Positions 7,331 through 15,390 are shown, counted from the stretch's first letter. The stretch is 38,889 nucleotides of DNA from Ruminococcoides sp052118065 (GCA_052118065.1 JBQKHY010000023.1:1-38889), one strand, 5' to 3'. The notes: a model not told the origin generated them from the letters alone. Numbers and translations are program-made.

Positions 7331-8155
7331 ATGATTAATACTTTAAGAAGTGAGATTAAAAGAAGTTTTTGTAATAAACTGTTTTTGATTTCTATTATTA
7401 TTTCAGGAGTTCTTGTCTTGTGGTTTGCAATTGAGAGAATTCCGGCTTGTATTGAAATGAATCAAGAGCTGTTAAATGGTAATACCCAAGATAATTTTTT
7501 AGAGGTATCTTATAACAATTGGTTAGGTAGTCATAATCTTTATTTACAGCAAGAAATATTGTATCTTATTTTACCCTTTCTTGCAGTATTGCCTTTTGGT
7601 GGGTCTTTTTATGCAGATATGAACCATGGTTATGTTAAAAATGTTTGTATTCGTACAAAGAAAAGTCATTATCTAATTTCAAAATATATTGCAGTATTCA
7701 TTAGTGGTGGTTCAGCAGTTGTACTTCCGTTGATTTTTAGTTTTGTTATTACTTCAGCTTTTTTACCTACTATGTTACCTGAAGTTTCTTATGCTTATAC
7801 AAATATTGATTCAACTTGTAAATGGGCTGATTTATTTTTTGTTCACCCAATGTTGTACGATATTTTATATATGGTATTAACTTTTGTTGTTTCAGGATTA
7901 ATTGCTTGTTTATCTTTGTTTATTACATACTTTTCTAGCAAGAGCTTTTTGGTTTTGATATTTCCTTTCTTTGTATATATTTGTTCATCCTTGTTTTTTG
8001 AATTATTATCAATGGACAAATTTAGCTTAAGAAATATTTTAGTAACTGATTCTTCATATGGAAATACATTTTCTGTGGTTGTTTTAATAGTAGCACTGTT
8101 TATCATTTCCTTTGTACCTTATTATGTTATAGGGGTGAAAAAGGATGTTCTTTAA
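7331..8155 (+). CDS. ABC-2-type permease, first of three
   Basis: 274-residue integral membrane protein with six hydrophobic segments: one near residues 16-38, two around 75-140, two around 175-225 and one at the C-terminus. An extracytoplasmic stretch lies between helices 1 and 2. This is the topology of ABC-2 permeases of bacitracin and lantibiotic self-protection systems (BcrB, LanE/LanG type). ATG 7331 follows AAGGTG. Its 3' end overlaps the next permease by 11 nt, indicating translational coupling. It should form a channel with one or both neighbouring permeases, powered by the ATPase at 9736. The substrate is unknown. Confidence 0.8.
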   Translation: MINTLRSEIKRSFCNKLFLISIIISGVLVLWFAIERIPACIEMNQELLNGNTQDNFLEVSYNNWLGSHNLYLQQEILYLILPFLAVLPFGGSFYADMNHGYVKNVCIRTKKSHYLISKYIAVFISGGSAVVLPLIFSFVITSAFLPTMLPEVSYAYTNIDSTCKWADLFFVHPMLYDILYMVLTFVVSGLIACLSLFITYFSSKSFLVLIFPFFVYICSSLFFELLSMDKFSLRNILVTDSSYGNTFSVVVLIVALFIISFVPYYVIGVKKDVL

Positions 8156-8897
8156 TTTTGATAAAGTAAAAAAGTACATACTATATTTCCTTATGTACTT
8201 TTTTATGACCGGTGTTGTTGTCTTATTTTATTTTGCTATTTCTAAAAGATATATGTTAACTACCTCAGGCAATATATGTCTTGCTGATTTTATTGATGGA
8301 TTTGCTACAACTTCATTTTCTAATATTATTGTAATCCCTTTTAGTGTTCTGTTTATAAATGTCTTATCTAACTTGCATTGTTCAAATTTTAATTATTATT
8401 TAAGAATGTATTCTAGAACAAGAATTATTGTTTCTAAAATCTTAAAGGATATTATTTTTTCTGTTATTACATCATTATTGATTGTATGTGCATCTATTTT
8501 TGTTGGTGGACTAATGACAAACACTTTTATGAATTGGAATAGTACAAGTAGTTATTATTACATAGCAATGCATTTTACATTCGATGCAGATTTTATAATT
8601 GTAGCTTTAGTAATGTTTTTTGAATTGTTTATAACATTTTGCTTTTATTCTATTCTAATGTGTATGTTGGAACAGTTACTTAATACTGTCCTTTCTTTTA
8701 TAATTACTTTAGTGTTATGTGGAACAAATATTATTTATATGATTGTATACTATTTGACCGCCACAGCTGAAGTAATTAGGGCAGAATATATGAGTGATGT
8801 TAATAAAATATTATGCTTTGGTGTTTATCCTGTAATAACTATAATTCTTGTAGTTTTGTCAATAAAACTGATAAAGAGAAAGGATTTGTTAACTTAA
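8145..8897 (+). CDS. ABC-2-type permease, second of three
   Basis: 250-residue membrane protein, again with six hydrophobic helices; the first begins at about residue 11 and the last ends in LSIKLIKRKDLLT. The shared C-terminal pattern (last helix followed by Lys-Lys/Arg-Lys-Asp-hydrophobic) is present in all three permeases of this operon: GVKKDVL, IKRKDLL and IKKKDIL. They therefore look like paralogues. ATG 8145 lies within the end of the previous gene, with AGGGGTG about 9 nt upstream as ribosome binding site. The substrate is unknown. Confidence 0.8.
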   Translation: MFFNFDKVKKYILYFLMYFFMTGVVVLFYFAISKRYMLTTSGNICLADFIDGFATTSFSNIIVIPFSVLFINVLSNLHCSNFNYYLRMYSRTRIIVSKILKDIIFSVITSLLIVCASIFVGGLMTNTFMNWNSTSSYYYIAMHFTFDADFIIVALVMFFELFITFCFYSILMCMLEQLLNTVLSFIITLVLCGTNIIYMIVYYLTATAEVIRAEYMSDVNKILCFGVYPVITIILVVLSIKLIKRKDLLT

Positions 8898-8898
8898 A

Positions 8899-9723
8899 AT
8901 GCATAATTTATTTTTATTGGTTAAACACGATTTAAGACAAGGTGTATTACATAGATGGAAATTCTTTCTTATTTCATTATTATATTTTGTGTTTATTGAT
9001 ATTGTATTTATAGTTGGTATAAATACAATGTTTGCTGATACTAATGTGAAATGTAGTATTTCTGATATAATGCTAAATATATTTATTGGAAATAAACCTT
9101 TTGACCCTACTGAGGGAAAAGGTATTAATATTGCGATTAATTGGATAGTCTTTCATACATTACTATTTTCATCAATAGGATTCTATTTAATTGATGATTT
9201 AAAGAAAAGTGCAACACAAATAATATTGAGAACAAAGTCAAGAACTTTGTGGTGGACTAGCAAAATAATTTGGTGTATGGTTTTAGTAGTGTCTTATTAT
9301 CTATTGTTTTTCCTTTGTGCAGTTTTGTGTGGCTTTTTTTGTGGAAATATGACCTTTTCATTGAGTGATGAAATTGTATCTGAACTTTATGAAATTACTT
9401 TACAAGGTGTTTCTGTGGGAAAGACCATATTTACTATTATAGTTTTGCCTATGATTGTTTCTATTTCTTTTGCAATTGTTAATGCTTTCATTAGTTTAAT
9501 TGTAAAACCTATTATTTCGTTGATACTAGTTGTTTGTTATCTTGTTGCATCTGCTTTTTATGAAAGTCCAATTTTGCTATTTAACTATTCTATGGTATTG
9601 AGAAATAATTTTGATGGTGTTAATGGTGTATCAAATCAGAATGGTGTGTTAATTTCGATAGTATTGTTATTAATATGTTTTACTATTGGAATAAAAGTAA
9701 TTAAGAAGAAAGATATATTATAA
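8899..9723 (+). CDS. ABC-2-type permease, third of three
   Basis: 274-residue membrane protein with six helices and the same C-terminal signature (VIKKKDIL) as its two neighbours. Helix 3 is Cys- and Phe-rich (LLFFLCAVLCGFFCG). It begins 1 nt after the previous stop and ends 12 nt before the ATPase, so the four genes form a tight unit. Two permeases normally make one ABC-2 exporter. A third could replace one of them, as in LanF-LanE-LanG systems that use unequal subunits, or make a larger complex. Confidence 0.8.
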   Translation: MHNLFLLVKHDLRQGVLHRWKFFLISLLYFVFIDIVFIVGINTMFADTNVKCSISDIMLNIFIGNKPFDPTEGKGINIAINWIVFHTLLFSSIGFYLIDDLKKSATQIILRTKSRTLWWTSKIIWCMVLVVSYYLLFFLCAVLCGFFCGNMTFSLSDEIVSELYEITLQGVSVGKTIFTIIVLPMIVSISFAIVNAFISLIVKPIISLILVVCYLVASAFYESPILLFNYSMVLRNNFDGVNGVSNQNGVLISIVLLLICFTIGIKVIKKKDIL

Positions 9724-9735
9724 GGATGTGAGAAA

Positions 9736-10401
9736 ATGGAAATTAAAGTTAATAATCTTTCAAAAAAGTTATCTAACAATATTGTGTTAGATGATATAAA
9801 TATAGATTTATATAGTGGGAAAATTTATGGTTTTGTTGGCAAAAACGGTTCAGGCAAAACTATGTTAATGAGAGCAATATGTGGTTTGATTTTGCCAACT
9901 TCAGGTTGTGTTAAAATTGATGGAAAAGTCATTGGTAAAGATATTTCTTTTCCTGAGAGTGTTGGTGCGTTAATTGAAAATCCAGGTTTTATCAGTAGTT
10001 ATAGTGGATTTAAGAATTTAAAAACATTAGCACAAATTAAGAATGAAATATCTGATGATGATATTATATCTATTTTGGAACAAGTAGGACTTGACCCATA
10101 CAATAAAAAGAGTTTTAGAAAATACTCTTTAGGTATGAAACAAAAGTTAGGTATTGCCGGTGCTATGATGGAAAATCCAAAACTGCTGATACTTGACGAA
10201 CCTTTTAACGGTCTTGATGAAGAGTCTGTTGATAAAGTAAGACAGTTGATTATGGAGAGAAGAGGTAAAGACAGTTTAACTATTATTTCTTGTCATGATA
10301 GTGATGAAATTGATAAAATTTGTGATGAGATAATTACAATTAAACTTGGTAAAATCGTTAGTGTCGAAGATAATAAGAGAGATAATAAAGATGAAAACTA
10401 A
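9736..10401 (+). CDS. ABC transporter ATPase, BcrA/LanF-like
   Basis: 221-residue nucleotide-binding subunit. Walker A is GKNGSGKT at 35-42. The signature is YSLGMKQKLGIAGAMM near 130-145, followed by Walker B LLILDEP and a D-loop GLDEES, with the switch His in SCHDSDEI. The position normally occupied by the Q-loop Gln is Glu81 (ALIENPGF), the E-loop known from lantibiotic-immunity (LanF) and bacitracin-resistance ATPases. This points to export or expulsion of a membrane-active peptide rather than nutrient uptake. It powers the three permeases encoded just upstream. ATG 9736 is preceded by AAGGATGTGAG. At 221 residues it is compact but complete. Confidence 0.9.
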   Translation: MEIKVNNLSKKLSNNIVLDDINIDLYSGKIYGFVGKNGSGKTMLMRAICGLILPTSGCVKIDGKVIGKDISFPESVGALIENPGFISSYSGFKNLKTLAQIKNEISDDDIISILEQVGLDPYNKKSFRKYSLGMKQKLGIAGAMMENPKLLILDEPFNGLDEESVDKVRQLIMERRGKDSLTIISCHDSDEIDKICDEIITIKLGKIVSVEDNKRDNKDEN

Positions 10402-10972
10402 TAAAAAATTAAAGATAATCATTTCAGTTATTGTTTTGGTTTGTTTTGTAGGAACTTATGTTATTATGTATTGTAATGTAAATGCTAAGTACCCACAAAA
10501 TAAAAGGATTGTTGTTGAAAGTGGTAAAACATTTACAACACAAAATGTAAATATAACTGTTGATGATGCATATATGCTTAATGTAAATCAAATTAAGCAA
10601 GATAAAGATTTATACAATTTTATTAATGAAAGTGACGATACATTGTTAGAAGACAGATATTACACTTTAGCTATAATTGATATTACCATAAAGAACCCTT
10701 CAAATAAGAAAGTTAAACTTGATATGACAGCTTTTCATTTTGAATCTAATTCATATTCATCGCAGTTCTATTATCCATTTATGTTATATTATAATGGCTT
10801 TGGTATGTATCCGGAACTAAACCCTAATGAAACAAAGAAAATTAAATTAGTAGATTCAATATCTCCTATTGTATTTTTAGATTTTAATTATGATAAATTT
10901 ATGAATAATGATTATTATATCACTTGTTCTATGTATCCGGAAAAACTAATGGCAAAGGTTAAGTTTAATTAA
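10391..10972 (+). CDS. Membrane-anchored protein, last gene of ABC operon
   Basis: 193-residue protein with an N-terminal membrane helix (residues 6-27) and a single extracellular domain. YYTLAIIDITIKNPSNKKVKL and LNPNETKKIKLV give the alternating strand pattern of Ig-like accessory domains of the DUF4352/DUF5028 kind. The start ATG 10391 overlaps the last 11 nt of the ATPase gene, so translation is probably coupled; the frame is open from 10346 but earlier starts lack support. It resembles the anchored protein at 6653 in topology, so the transporter operon is bracketed by two surface proteins. A role as binding or immunity protein is inferred. Confidence 0.65.
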   Translation: MKTNKKLKIIISVIVLVCFVGTYVIMYCNVNAKYPQNKRIVVESGKTFTTQNVNITVDDAYMLNVNQIKQDKDLYNFINESDDTLLEDRYYTLAIIDITIKNPSNKKVKLDMTAFHFESNSYSSQFYYPFMLYYNGFGMYPELNPNETKKIKLVDSISPIVFLDFNYDKFMNNDYYITCSMYPEKLMAKVKFN

Positions 10973-10976
10973 AATC

Positions 10977-11011
10977 AGCACCTATAAGTAATTAACTTGT
11001 AGGTGCTTTTT
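10977..11011 (+). terminator. Intrinsic terminator ending the ABC operon
   Basis: AGCACCTATAAGT (10977-10989) pairs with ACTTGTAGGTGCT (10995-11007) with one mismatch, then TTTTT. Confidence 0.85.
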
Positions 11012-11032
11012 GTAGCAAGAATTTTCTTTTTG

Positions 11033-11041
11033 TGGTACAAT
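11033..11041 (+). promoter_or_regulatory. Extended -10 element before the phosphatase gene
   Basis: TGG plus TACAAT (11033-11041) forms an extended -10 without a good -35, 49 bp before ATG 11090. Confidence 0.35.
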
Positions 11042-11089
11042 TAAAATAAATTTTAGGAATAATTAAACAAAATAAGAAAGGAAAATATA

Positions 11090-11554
11090 ATGACAAAGAT
11101 AATGTTTGTGTGCCATGGTAACATTTGTCGTTCACCAATGGCAGAGTTTATTTTTAAAGATATGGTAAAGAAGAAGGGACTTGAAGGTGACTTTGTTGTT
11201 ACTTCATCAGCTACCAGCACAGAAGAAATATGGAATGGTGTTGGCAATCCTGTATATCCGCCGGCAAAAGAAATTCTAAATTTACATAACATTGATTGTA
11301 GTGGAAAGAGAGCAGTACAAATTAAAAAATCCGACTATGAAAAATATGATTTGTTGATTCCAATGGATAGTAACAATGTACGAAATATGAGCAGAATTTT
11401 AAAGGGCAATCCGGATAATAAAGTTCACAAATTAATGAGTTATACAGGTAGTGACAGAGATGTGTCTGACCCATGGTATACAAGAGATTTTGAAAAATGC
11501 TACAATGATATTTATACCGGTTGTAAAGCACTACTAGAATATTTGACTAAATAA
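11090..11554 (+). CDS. Low-molecular-weight protein-tyrosine phosphatase
   Basis: 154-residue cytoplasmic phosphatase of the LMW-PTP family. The P-loop CX5R is CHGNICR at residues 8-14 followed by Ser15, within the canonical N-terminus KIMFVCHGNICRSPMAE. The general-acid Asp lies in the late DPWYTRDF segment. The length is normal for the family. AGAAAGGA precedes ATG 11090. It stands alone between terminators, with no tyrosine kinase or capsule gene in the window to name a substrate. Family members also include arsenate reductases, but the DP[W/Y] acid loop favours a phosphatase. Confidence 0.92.
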   Translation: MTKIMFVCHGNICRSPMAEFIFKDMVKKKGLEGDFVVTSSATSTEEIWNGVGNPVYPPAKEILNLHNIDCSGKRAVQIKKSDYEKYDLLIPMDSNNVRNMSRILKGNPDNKVHKLMSYTGSDRDVSDPWYTRDFEKCYNDIYTGCKALLEYLTK

Positions 11555-11561
11555 GAAAAAT

Positions 11562-11596
11562 AAAGCTAGGTTAATTTTGAAATTAGCCTAGCTTTT
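11562..11596 (+). terminator. Intrinsic terminator after phosphatase gene
   Basis: AAAGCTAGG (11562-11570) pairs with CCTAGCTTT (11587-11595), with additional AATT pairing inside, then TTG. Confidence 0.8.
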
Positions 11597-11636
11597 GTGA
11601 TGTATGATTTTAAGTTCGGTTACTCAATAAAAAATT

Positions 11637-11665
11637 AGGAGCAACTTTAGCAGTTGCTCCTTTTT
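11637..11665. terminator. Bidirectional terminator
   Basis: AGGAGCAACT (11637-11646) pairs perfectly with AGTTGCTCCT (11652-11661). TTTTT follows on the + strand and a T-rich tail on the - strand, closing the flavoprotein transcript. Confidence 0.8.
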
Positions 11666-11682
11666 GTATGGAGAATTAAAAA

Positions 11683-12207
11683 TTAAATTTCCTTACCAAG
11701 TGCTTTAAGTTCTTTCATAGCACTTTCATTCTTTAGTAGGTCATCTTTTTTATTTGCAAAGAAAGATTTGTGAAATTTAATATCCCAATCTAAGTAATCG
11801 CCAATACATTGAAACTGCTTTTCAATCAGTTCATACTGAACATTAGTTGTAGGTGAACCACCAATTGCAATAACTCCAACTTTCTTATTCTTTAGCAAAG
11901 CACCTTTGCAGTAGCATTTGTCAATTACTAACTTTATCTGTGCAGTAATTCCCCACCAATATACAGGTGTGGCAAATATTATCATATCAGCATTTACTAA
12001 TTTATCAACAGTAGGGTTACTGTCATCTTTTGCTACACAACCCTTGTAACATTCACAAGTACCACAAGCTACACAAGGACTAATCTTTATCTTGTATGAG
12101 TCAATAATTTCAATGTCATTGTTGTCTTTTGCACCTTCAACAAATGCGTTAATAGCTGAGTAGGTGTTGCCCTTTCTTGGACTGCCGTTTACAATTACAA
12201 TTTTCAT
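11683..12207 (-). CDS. Flavodoxin-like NAD(P)H reductase with Cys cluster
   Basis: 174-residue flavoprotein of the NADPH-dependent FMN reductase / iron-sulfur flavoprotein group. The FMN phosphate-binding loop is GSPRKGNT at residues 8-15. A cysteine cluster, Cys45, Cys48, Cys51, Cys53 and Cys57 (PCVACGTCECYKGC), sits where iron-sulfur flavoproteins bind a 4Fe-4S cluster. FATPVYWWG near residue 80 lines the flavin site. A redox role with flavin or quinone acceptors is likely, but the substrate is not known. AAGGAGAA precedes the start. It lies 23 nt downstream of the K+ channel gene on the same strand and is probably co-transcribed with it. Confidence 0.85.
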   Translation of the reverse strand: MKIVIVNGSPRKGNTYSAINAFVEGAKDNNDIEIIDSYKIKISPCVACGTCECYKGCVAKDDSNPTVDKLVNADMIIFATPVYWWGITAQIKLVIDKCYCKGALLKNKKVGVIAIGGSPTTNVQYELIEKQFQCIGDYLDWDIKFHKSFFANKKDDLLKNESAMKELKALGKEI

Positions 12208-12230
12208 ATCTTTTCTCCTTAATATGAATA

Positions 12231-12656
12231 CTATTTCTTTTTCTTGTTAAAATTCTTAACTCTTTCAGATAGAGCAGTAAGTTCTTCCTTTGATAATTCA
12301 GGTAGTCTTTCTAGGTCATCAAGAAACTTTGCACTACTTTCTTTTTCTCTTAATTTTGTGCTTTCTATGTAGTAACTGGTGATAATACCCGGTACTACTG
12401 CAATAATCAGTATTGAACATATTGAAAGAAAAATTGATAGAATTCTACCTATTATAGTAACTGCAGTTATGTCGCCAAAGCCTATGGTTGTTGCTACACT
12501 AAATGAATACCATAGACTGTCAATAAGTCTGTTTATGTTAGGTTCAACAATCATAATGCCAATGCTTACTGCAACAAAAACTACAATATAAGTACATAGT
12601 AGTTTGAATGCACCTGTCCTTTTCAGAACAATTTTCAGTAACCTAGTTTTCTTCAT
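12231..12656 (-). CDS. Two-helix potassium channel
   Basis: 141-residue member of the bacterial two-transmembrane ion-channel family. Helix 1 covers about residues 15-36, the pore helix and selectivity filter are SVATTIGFGDIT at about 54-65, and helix 2 follows to about 95. The filter TTIGFGD is a K+ filter with Phe in place of the commoner Tyr. The C-terminal 45 residues are charged and coiled-coil-like (EKESSAKFLDDLERLPELSK); no RCK or cyclic-nucleotide domain is present. GAGGTGG precedes the start. It shares a transcript with the flavoprotein downstream. Confidence 0.9.
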   Translation of the reverse strand: MKKTRLLKIVLKRTGAFKLLCTYIVVFVAVSIGIMIVEPNINRLIDSLWYSFSVATTIGFGDITAVTIIGRILSIFLSICSILIIAVVPGIITSYYIESTKLREKESSAKFLDDLERLPELSKEELTALSERVKNFNKKKK

Positions 12657-12733
12657 AAAACCACCTCATTATCTAATAAAATTATATCAACAGAAAAATT
12701 ATTAGTCAATGAAATATAACTTTTTCCTAAATA

Positions 12734-12768
12734 AAAACAACACATACTTTTTGAGTATAGGTTGTTTT
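12734..12768 (-). terminator. Hairpin downstream of decayed peptidase gene
   Basis: AAAACAAC (12734-12741) and GTTGTTTT (12761-12768), with an inner ATACT/AGTAT stem, form a terminator-like hairpin with a T-rich tail when read on the - strand. Confidence 0.6.
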
Positions 12769-12774
12769 GTTTTA

Positions 12775-13623
12775 TTATAAGTGTATGAAACTACTTGTGC
12801 CAAAGCTAACCTAAGTGATTTCTTCATCACTTTTAGCAGTAAATACATTTGCTGACTTATTAACATCGACTGCAGTTCCATAGTAGTAACCTAACTGATA
12901 CTCATTGTCATAGGCTGAGTTGTCTTGCATAATAAATTGATAGAACTGTGTTCCTGAACATTCATAAGAAATCCAGAAGTAGCCATTGTCCTGATAGTCA
13001 GAACCCCAACTGTTTTTGCAAAGCCAAGCACCGTTCTTCTTAGGTTTTACACTACCGTCAAATTTATCACGACTATAATTATCGTTCCAACCAACAATTG
13101 CTACAACATGAGGTTGTTCATAGCCTTTTTCGATTTTTTCTTTGCTATCACAATAAGAAAATGTATCTTTAGAGTAACAACGAGATAAATTGTAATAATA
13201 TACTCCGATAGCACCGTTATTTATAATGTTGTCTTTTAATGTATTAGCATCATTGCTAAGCTGATTATATTCTTTTAGGTGATAATCATAATAATATTTA
13301 AGTGTATCGGAATATCCAAGAAGTGAATTTTCATCAGTAGTATTTGTCATAATGTAATAAGGTGTTGCAGTTTGTGCAAGGTCAAGTTTTTCTGATGGAT
13401 TGTCACCAATCTTTTTTGATAGGTTAGGGTTTGTTAGGATGTTTGATTCAATTGATGCATCAGAACCAAATGACCAGCAATAACCTTCATTGCCTTGATT
13501 TTTTACTTTAGTAACTCTTTTATAATCTCTTAAATCATATTTTTCCGGATAAGTAGTTTTTGTACTTTTTGTATCATTAAGTGACTCAACAGATACTTCT
13601 TTACCTTTATCATTTATTATATT
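12775..13623 (-). pseudogene. Decayed papain-like (C1) cysteine peptidase
   Basis: The frame keeps a complete papain-type catalytic core: KNQGNEGYCWSFGSD with the oxyanion Gln and nucleophile Cys (about 13460-13510), HVVAIVGWND with the catalytic His, and NGAWLCKNSWGSDY with the Asn. However, no ATG, GTG or TTG lies between the upstream stop (13624-13626) and the Cys, and no signal peptide is present although the family is exported. The first ATG, at 13350, would discard the Cys. At the 3' end TAG (12811-12813) interrupts the post-catalytic domain, and the frame continues VSFGTSSFIHL to TAA 12775, matching the usual post-catalytic strand. The N-terminal truncation and nonsense codon indicate a pseudogene of a secreted peptidase. 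Confidence 0.8.
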
Positions 13624-13682
13624 TTATCATATGAAATTTTTGTGTTCAATTAAATATAATTTAAAATTAGTATCATAATAGT

Positions 13683-13725
13683 TTAAAAAAATATACCCTT
13701 ATTACAGTAGAAGTAATAAGGGTAT
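13683..13725 (-). terminator. Intrinsic terminator of the ClC gene
   Basis: On the - strand, ATACCCTTATTAC and GTAATAAGGGTAT (13693-13725) form a strong stem followed by ATATTTTTTT. It ends the ClC transcript just past its stop. Confidence 0.85.
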
Positions 13726-13730
13726 TATGC

Positions 13731-14978
13731 TTATTTATCAGTTTTATTTAGTTCGAAAATTTTAGTAGGAACTACACTACCTATGAAAGCAGAAAGTAGT
13801 ACCCAATGAATTACATTAACATCAAAACAAAGTAGCAGTAGCAATGTGATGGCTAAAGGTTTTTTCATTGTTACACCAAGTAAACCGGCAGTAACAACAG
13901 CAGAACAAAATGCAACATCAAGACCACTAAGCATACCAATACCAAAGCCAATGCTAACACCACAGAAAATTACAGGGAAGAAGTGACCACCTTTCCAACC
14001 TGACTTTATGCAAATGTTAGTTAAAAATAATTTTAACAGTCCACTTCCAATAAGTACCCAAGGTGCAAACTTTATATAGCCATCTTTAAGTACATTAATA
14101 CTTTCTTCACCTGAAAACATTGATAAAGGAAAATATGTACCAACAACACCTAGGATAATACCACCAAGCGTTGTGCTGACTATAATGCCACACTTACCTT
14201 GAATTACTTTGAAGATTTTTTCACTGAACTTTTCAGCCATTACAAATATAAAGCCACAGATTACCCCAACAATAGAAAGAGGTATTGCAAGTAAATATTC
14301 AGCAGTAGAGATGCTTTCACCACCAAGTTTAGGTAGTCCCATACCACCACCAAATATTGAATTTAATATTAATAAAGTACCACCGGCAAAAAGTACTGCA
14401 ACAATGTTTGAAATGATTTTTGTTGACCGTACAAGGTCAGGCTTGTCTTTGCTGTCAAGTCTTTCTTCACTGACAGATGCAAGACCAAATAAAGGTGCAT
14501 AAAAAACTGCACTGAGAGTAGCACTGATTCCAACTTCCATAAGCTCAGGAATTTTACTTTTTGCATCTTTCATATGACTACCTGCCCAGTAACAAAGTCC
14601 CACAATAACACCGGTAAGACCTGCTTCAGGACCAATACTACCACCAAAGACCAAAGGTAACAAAGCAGAAATACAAAGGAAAAGAACTTTGTTGTAAGGA
14701 TAGAATTTGTCTTTCTTAACCTTCTTCATAACTTCATCAAGTTCATCAGGTATAGCGTTAGTATATTTCTGCCATATTCCAAGAACTATACCGCCTACTG
14801 TACAAACAATAAGTGTGTAAAACTTAAAGTCAATATTGCTAGGCACAACATTCCACAGTAAATGAATACCGTAGTTCATCAGTCGTAAAAATAACCATAC
14901 TATAAGTGAAACTACTGCACCACTAAATCCACAAAATAAATAGTACAGAAAGTTATTAGCTATTGTATGCTTTTTCAT
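13731..14978 (-). CDS. ClC-family chloride channel/transporter
   Basis: 415-residue integral membrane protein of the ClC family with about ten hydrophobic helices. The second ClC signature is GGSIGPEAGLTG near residues 112-123 and the GGxFxP signature is GGHFFP in the second half. Aligned with E. coli ClC (GREGP, gating Glu148), the residue at the gating position is Ile115 (GSIGP), so the usual external gating glutamate is absent. The first signature (GSGIP) is also not recognisable. This suggests an anion channel or an uncoupled transporter rather than a standard Cl-/H+ antiporter. There is no C-terminal CBS or TrkA domain. GGAGGAGA precedes the start. Monocistronic. Confidence 0.88.
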   Translation of the reverse strand: MKKHTIANNFLYYLFCGFSGAVVSLIVWLFLRLMNYGIHLLWNVVPSNIDFKFYTLIVCTVGGIVLGIWQKYTNAIPDELDEVMKKVKKDKFYPYNKVLFLCISALLPLVFGGSIGPEAGLTGVIVGLCYWAGSHMKDAKSKIPELMEVGISATLSAVFYAPLFGLASVSEERLDSKDKPDLVRSTKIISNIVAVLFAGGTLLILNSIFGGGMGLPKLGGESISTAEYLLAIPLSIVGVICGFIFVMAEKFSEKIFKVIQGKCGIIVSTTLGGIILGVVGTYFPLSMFSGEESINVLKDGYIKFAPWVLIGSGLLKLFLTNICIKSGWKGGHFFPVIFCGVSIGFGIGMLSGLDVAFCSAVVTAGLLGVTMKKPLAITLLLLLCFDVNVIHWVLLSAFIGSVVPTKIFELNKTDK

Positions 14979-15101
14979 TCCATCTCCTCCAAACTAATTA
15001 TAAAATTATTGTACTATAAAACAATATATAAAATCAATATTTTTGTGCAAAAAGTATATAATTTTATTTATTCTTATTTAAATTATTAATATGGAAGATA
15101 A

Positions 15102-15117
15102 GTCCCATATTTGGGAC
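15102..15117. promoter_or_regulatory. Palindrome upstream of small gene
   Basis: GTCCCA (15102-15107) and TGGGAC (15112-15117) form a 16-bp inverted repeat with a 4-nt centre in the spacer between two divergent genes. No T run follows, so an operator is more likely than a terminator; its protein is unknown. Confidence 0.35.
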
Positions 15118-15174
15118 AGTGAATGTGGTATTATATTAATATGAATTTATATAGATTAGGAAGAGTGAATTGCT

Positions 15175-15390
15175 ATGGTTGGTTCGGATAAAAATTTTTG
15201 TCATGTTATTATAGTTTGTATGGAACGATATACAGAAAAATTAATGTGTGAACTAGCAGATTTGTTATCTTCTGAAAAAAGAATAAATGAAATATTAGAT
15301 TTAGTTAATCAAAATCTAGATGAAAAAGAAATGATGAAAGCATTAAAAGAAATAAGATACAGAGATAATATACCGTATGAACATCAATAA
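15175..15390 (+). CDS. Small hypothetical protein, 71 residues
   Basis: Short open frame with AGGAAGAG (15158-15165) 9 nt before ATG 15175. The last 55 residues (from the internal Met16) are a credible helical, charged sequence: EKLMCELADLLSSEKRINEILDLV then KEMMKALKEIRYRDN. The first 15 residues look less natural, and a start at Met16 is possible but lacks a ribosome binding site. No family recognised. It sits between ClC (divergent) and sbcD, with a palindrome upstream. Confidence 0.5.
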   Translation: MVGSDKNFCHVIIVCMERYTEKLMCELADLLSSEKRINEILDLVNQNLDEKEMMKALKEIRYRDNIPYEHQ

